From assembly GCA_043775075.1 (NCBI GenBank), contig JAYVSS010000286.1, positions 1 through 16,900 of the forward strand: a DNA stretch of 16,900 nucleotides. The letters run 5' to 3'. Shown here one piece after another: positions 14,474 through 16,900 of this stretch. Under the pieces are notes generated by a model that was not told the DNA's origin, did not search any database, and saw only the letters and a program-made list of their open reading frames with translations. Source of the stretch: JANLQX01 sp043775075 (GTDB lineage: Bacteria > Actinomycetota > Acidimicrobiia > Acidimicrobiales > JANYDT01). Both the position numbers and the translations under genes were made by a program. Within the stretch, counting starts at the first letter, position 1, and the number at the start of each line of letters is the position of its first letter.

Positions 14474-14487
14474 GCGAGCATCTCATT

Positions 14488-14925
14488 ATGGCTACCGTCG
14501 TCTCCGCACTTCGTTCTCGGTCGCTAAAGGTCAGCGCGATTCTGCTGAGCGTGCCGCTCCTCGTTCTCCTCCTGGTCGTGCTCGGCGTCTTGCCCGTGCG
14601 GGCCTACGCATCACAGCGCCGAGACATTCGCGTGTCGACCGATCGCCTCGAGATGCTGACAAAAAAGAACACGGAACTTCGTGAACGGGTCCGGCTGCTG
14701 CAGACCGACGACGAAATCAAACGGATCGCCCGCAGTCAATACGCGATGGTGGCGCCGGGCGAGAAACTGCGGGTGATTCCGGGACTCGGGGACGGCGGCC
14801 GGAATCTGTCAACGCCGACTGATGGTGCGGCTGCTGACCGGGTGCCCACTGAGCCGACGACCCACACCGATTCTTCGGTGTGGGCAGTGCTGCGCGATCT
14901 GGTTCGTTTCGTTCGTCCGTCGTAA
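14488..14925 (+). CDS. FtsB/DivIC-like septum formation initiator
   Basis: 145 residues from ATG 14488; an in-frame TTG at 14470 overlapping the enolase stop is an alternative start. One transmembrane helix (about 16-38, VSAILLSVPLLVLLLVVLGV) is followed by a coiled coil (about 47-75, heptad-like DRLEMLTKKNTELRERVRLL). A conserved short motif comes next, DDEIKRIARSQYAMVAPGEK, typical of the DivIC/FtsB family. The family joins FtsL and FtsQ in the divisome with the coiled coil outside the membrane. A tail of about 45 residues is low-complexity and unassigned. Position directly after eno is the classic actinobacterial and Firmicute-like neighbourhood for this gene. Confidence 0.88.
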   Translation: MATVVSALRSRSLKVSAILLSVPLLVLLLVVLGVLPVRAYASQRRDIRVSTDRLEMLTKKNTELRERVRLLQTDDEIKRIARSQYAMVAPGEKLRVIPGLGDGGRNLSTPTDGAAADRVPTEPTTHTDSSVWAVLRDLVRFVRPS

Positions 14926-14949
14926 CCCGACCTGGGGGTTGTTCTCGTT

Positions 14950-15021
14950 TTTCGCGCTTCACTGAGAAACATGTGAAGGATTCGGGGGAAACAGAATGTG
15001 ACCGCCGCCACAAGCGCGAAA
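14950..15021. promoter_or_regulatory. 10-bp perfect inverted repeat upstream of the molybdenum hydroxylase genes
   Basis: TTTCGCGCTT (14950-14959) and AAGCGCGAAA (15012-15021) are perfect inverted repeats 52 bases apart, between the FtsB-like gene and the [2Fe-2S] subunit gene. They may act as a pair of regulator sites or a long stem. The layout resembles the inverted repeat before enolase but the sequence differs. Confidence 0.45.
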
Positions 15022-15075
15022 GCGGTGCTAGAACGAGGGGAGTAATCGTCCTCTACCGACCTTCGGGGGTCCCTC

Positions 15076-15540
15076 GTGAACGTGTCCATGACCATCAACG
15101 GACAGCAGCAGAGCCACGACGTGGAGCCGCGCACGCTCCTCGTTCACTACATCCGGGAGAATTGCGCCCTGACCGGCACGAATATCGGCTGTGACACCTC
15201 GTCGTGTGGTGCTTGTACGACTCACCTCGATGGTGAGGCGGTGAAGTCCTGCACCATTCTCGCCGTGCAAGCCGATGGTGGGACCATCGGCACCATCGAA
15301 GGCTTGGCCGTCGATGGAGTGATGCACCCGATGCAGGAATCATTCCGAGAGAACCACGGTCTGCAGTGCGGGTACTGCACTCCGGGCATGGTCATGGCGG
15401 CCATCAGCCTGCTCGATGAGATCCCTAACCCGAGCGAGCAAGACGTGCGCCTCGGCCTCGAAGGCAACCTCTGCCGCTGCACGGGCTATCACAACATCGT
15501 GAAGGCTGTCCTCGCCGTGGCCGAAAAGGCGAACGCCTGA
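15076..15540 (+). CDS. [2Fe-2S] small subunit of CO-dehydrogenase-family molybdenum hydroxylase
   Basis: 154 residues with both iron-sulphur sites of the CoxS/XdhC-type subunit. The plant-ferredoxin-like N-terminal cluster uses C39, C44, C47 and C59 (GCDTSSCGACTTHLDG). The four-helix C-terminal cluster uses C98, C101, C133 and C135 (CGYCTPGM and CRCTGYHN). It transfers electrons from the molybdenum centre of the large subunit to the FAD subunit. GTG 15076 with GGGGG 7 bases upstream gives the standard N-terminus (MNVSMTING); GTG 15082 or ATG 15088 are alternatives. The large subunit follows after about 105 bases. No FAD (medium) subunit precedes it, consistent with an S-L-M order with the medium subunit beyond the window. 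Confidence 0.93.
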   Translation: MNVSMTINGQQQSHDVEPRTLLVHYIRENCALTGTNIGCDTSSCGACTTHLDGEAVKSCTILAVQADGGTIGTIEGLAVDGVMHPMQESFRENHGLQCGYCTPGMVMAAISLLDEIPNPSEQDVRLGLEGNLCRCTGYHNIVKAVLAVAEKANA

Positions 15541-15566
15541 GCGTTCAGAGCCTTCGTAAGTACGCT

Positions 15567-15606
15567 TCGGACGTTGCGACCACGTCCGAGGTCTGTCCGA
15601 TTTTTT
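15567..15606 (+). promoter_or_regulatory. Attenuator-like alternative hairpins between small and large subunit genes
   Basis: TCGGACGT (15567-15574) pairs perfectly with ACGTCCGA (15582-15589). The same left arm's TCGGAC can instead pair with GTCCGA at 15595-15600, which is followed at once by TTTTTT (15601-15606), as in an intrinsic terminator. The two pairings exclude each other, so this may set the ratio of small- to large-subunit transcripts. No leader peptide or ligand-binding domain is evident. Confidence 0.45.
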
Positions 15607-15645
15607 CAGAAGTCCGCCAGGTTCACAAAAGTCTGAGGGAATGCC

Positions 15646-16900
15646 ATGACCGATCTGCTCGCTGACAGCCATGTCCTCGCTTTCGACGCGCCGTTCCACG
15701 GCCTCGTTGGTCAACCACTGCGTCGTAAGGAGGACCCGAAACTCCTCACCGGGGAAGGTAAGTTCACTGACGATCTCGCCGTCGTGGGCGCGTTGCACAT
15801 GACCGTGTTGCGCAGTTCGTATGCGCACGCACGAATCGTTTCGATAGACACGTCGGCGGCGAAGGCCATGCCGGGAGTTCGTGCCGTCTTCACCGGCGCC
15901 GACTTGACGGGCGAATGGGCCGCCGCAATGCCGTGCGCGTGGCCCGTGACTGCAGACATGAAGAACCCGGAGCACTATCCGCTTGCCGTCTCCAAGGTCA
16001 GCTATGTCGGTGATGGCGTTGCGGTGGTGTTGGCGGAAACAGCGCGTCAGGCCGAAGACGCGCTCGCCGGGATTGTTGTCGAATACGACGCCCTTCCCGC
16101 AGTGATCGGCCTGGAAGACGCGCTCAGCAACAAGACCGTCATCCACGAAGGTATCGGCACCAATGTGTCGTACGTCTGGGATCTGAAGCCGAATGAAGCG
16201 GGCGTGGACGCAGCGTTCGCCGGTGCGGTTCATACCGTCAAAGAGCGCTACGTCCAGCAGCGCCTGATTCCGGGATTCATGGAGCCCCGAGCGGTCTGCG
16301 TTGTGCCCCAGCCCTTCGGTGGCGAGTTTGTGGTGTACTCAGCCACCCAGATTCCCCACATTCTGAAGGTGATGCTCGGCCTCACGGTGGGCGTGCCGGA
16401 GCAGAAGCTGCGAGTGATTGCCCCGGCCGTGGGTGGCGGGTTCGGCGGCAAGCTCAACGTCTACGCCGAGGAGGTGCTGTGCCTCGCCCTCGCCCGTCGG
16501 ATGCGCCTCCCGATCCGGTGGACGGAAACCCGATCTGAAAATACCCAGGCCACCGTTCACGGCCGTGGCCAGATCCAGGACATTGAACTCGCCGCCGATG
16601 CCAACGGCAAGGTCACCGCATGTCGCGTCCGGCTCCTTGCCGATATGGGTGCATACCTTCAGCTGGTCACGCCCGGCGTGCCGTTGCTCGGATCGTTTCT
16701 GTACACCGGCGTCTACGACATACCGAACTTCTCGTTCTCGTGCACTGCGGTGTTCACCACGAAGACCCCGACCGACGCCTACCGCGGGGCGGGTCGTCCT
16801 GAGGCCACGTATGCCATCGAGCGAGCCATGGACACACTCGCCCGCCAGATCAATGTGGATCCGGCCGAGCTTCGCCGCCGGAACTTCATTCCGACGGAAG
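15646..16900 (+). CDS. Form II CO-dehydrogenase-like molybdenum hydroxylase large subunit, partial
   Basis: The open frame runs from ATG 15646 (GAGGG 6 bases upstream) off the end of the window: 418 codons of a roughly 770-800-residue family. N-terminal signatures: RRKEDPKLLTGEGKFTDDL (about 26-44), SSYAHARI, YVGDGVAVVLAET. The molybdopterin-binding VGGGFGGK loop lies at about residues 262-269. The active-site loop reads AYRGAGR (residues 378-384), the form II signature, not the AYxCSFR of form I CO dehydrogenase. Form II enzymes are a broad group of aerobic molybdenum hydroxylases whose substrates are often unknown; a role in CO oxidation should not be assumed. The C-terminal half and probable medium subunit lie beyond the window. 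Confidence 0.92.
   Translation, partial: MTDLLADSHVLAFDAPFHGLVGQPLRRKEDPKLLTGEGKFTDDLAVVGALHMTVLRSSYAHARIVSIDTSAAKAMPGVRAVFTGADLTGEWAAAMPCAWPVTADMKNPEHYPLAVSKVSYVGDGVAVVLAETARQAEDALAGIVVEYDALPAVIGLEDALSNKTVIHEGIGTNVSYVWDLKPNEAGVDAAFAGAVHTVKERYVQQRLIPGFMEPRAVCVVPQPFGGEFVVYSATQIPHILKVMLGLTVGVPEQKLRVIAPAVGGGFGGKLNVYAEEVLCLALARRMRLPIRWTETRSENTQATVHGRGQIQDIELAADANGKVTACRVRLLADMGAYLQLVTPGVPLLGSFLYTGVYDIPNFSFSCTAVFTTKTPTDAYRGAGRPEATYAIERAMDTLARQINVDPAELRRRNFIPTE

Noticed and set aside
15340..16233. 297-codon minus-strand open frame
   Set aside because: Antisense to the two molybdenum-hydroxylase subunit genes; no family motifs.
1..16900. CRISPR array or transposase/insertion sequence
   Set aside because: No regularly spaced repeats with unique spacers and no transposase motifs with terminal inverted repeats were seen; the direct repeats found come as pairs or att-like copies.

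Overview
The window looks like chromosomal DNA of a GC-rich actinobacterium. An Acidimicrobiia-like lineage is my inference, from a run of PpiC-type lipoprotein, methylase-MazG fusion, enolase and FtsB/DivIC-type protein, and from signs of leaderless transcripts. It falls into two parts with very different histories.

Positions 1 to about 9270 are accessory DNA at a tRNA gene end. The first 17 bases fit the 3' end of a tRNA, probably elongator tRNA-Met (CAU), whose body would lie outside the window. Fragments of the same tRNA or its downstream flank recur at 3553-3652, 4675-4728 and 9241-9271, so the region reads as a stack of old integration events. The first interval (1-3652) holds a tyrosine integrase split by a frameshift, a broken nucleotidyltransferase-like gene, an 89-bp imperfect direct repeat, the tail of a conjugative MobF/TraA relaxase with the remnant of the small membrane protein that follows it, and an intact DUF433/DUF5615 toxin-antitoxin pair. 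Next come a frameshifted dihydrofolate-reductase-family gene, an intact secreted S1 serine protease (minus strand) and an internally deleted metallo-beta-lactamase-fold gene (minus strand).

The intact metabolic cargo lies at 6075-9132. On the minus strand a divergent SHMT-like PLP enzyme is followed by an EctD-like Fe(II)/2-oxoglutarate dioxygenase whose ribosome binding site overlaps the upstream stop codon. A LysR-type regulator is divergently transcribed about 70 bp away. This unit is the best candidate for an undescribed pathway: the SHMT-like protein keeps its PLP residues but lacks several residues needed for folate-dependent chemistry.

From 9298 on, the genes are intact and look like core genome: a membrane-anchored degenerate GGDEF protein (minus) that has lost the catalytic signature but kept the c-di-GMP I-site; a PpiC-type lipoprotein; a TP-methylase/MazG fusion; enolase; a short membrane coiled-coil division protein; and then the small [2Fe-2S] subunit and the start of the large subunit of a form II (AYRGAGR) molybdenum hydroxylase of the CO-dehydrogenase family. 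Intergenic regions here carry 10-bp inverted repeats, a LexA-box-like palindrome ahead of enolase, and an attenuator-like pair of hairpins between the two molybdenum-hydroxylase genes.
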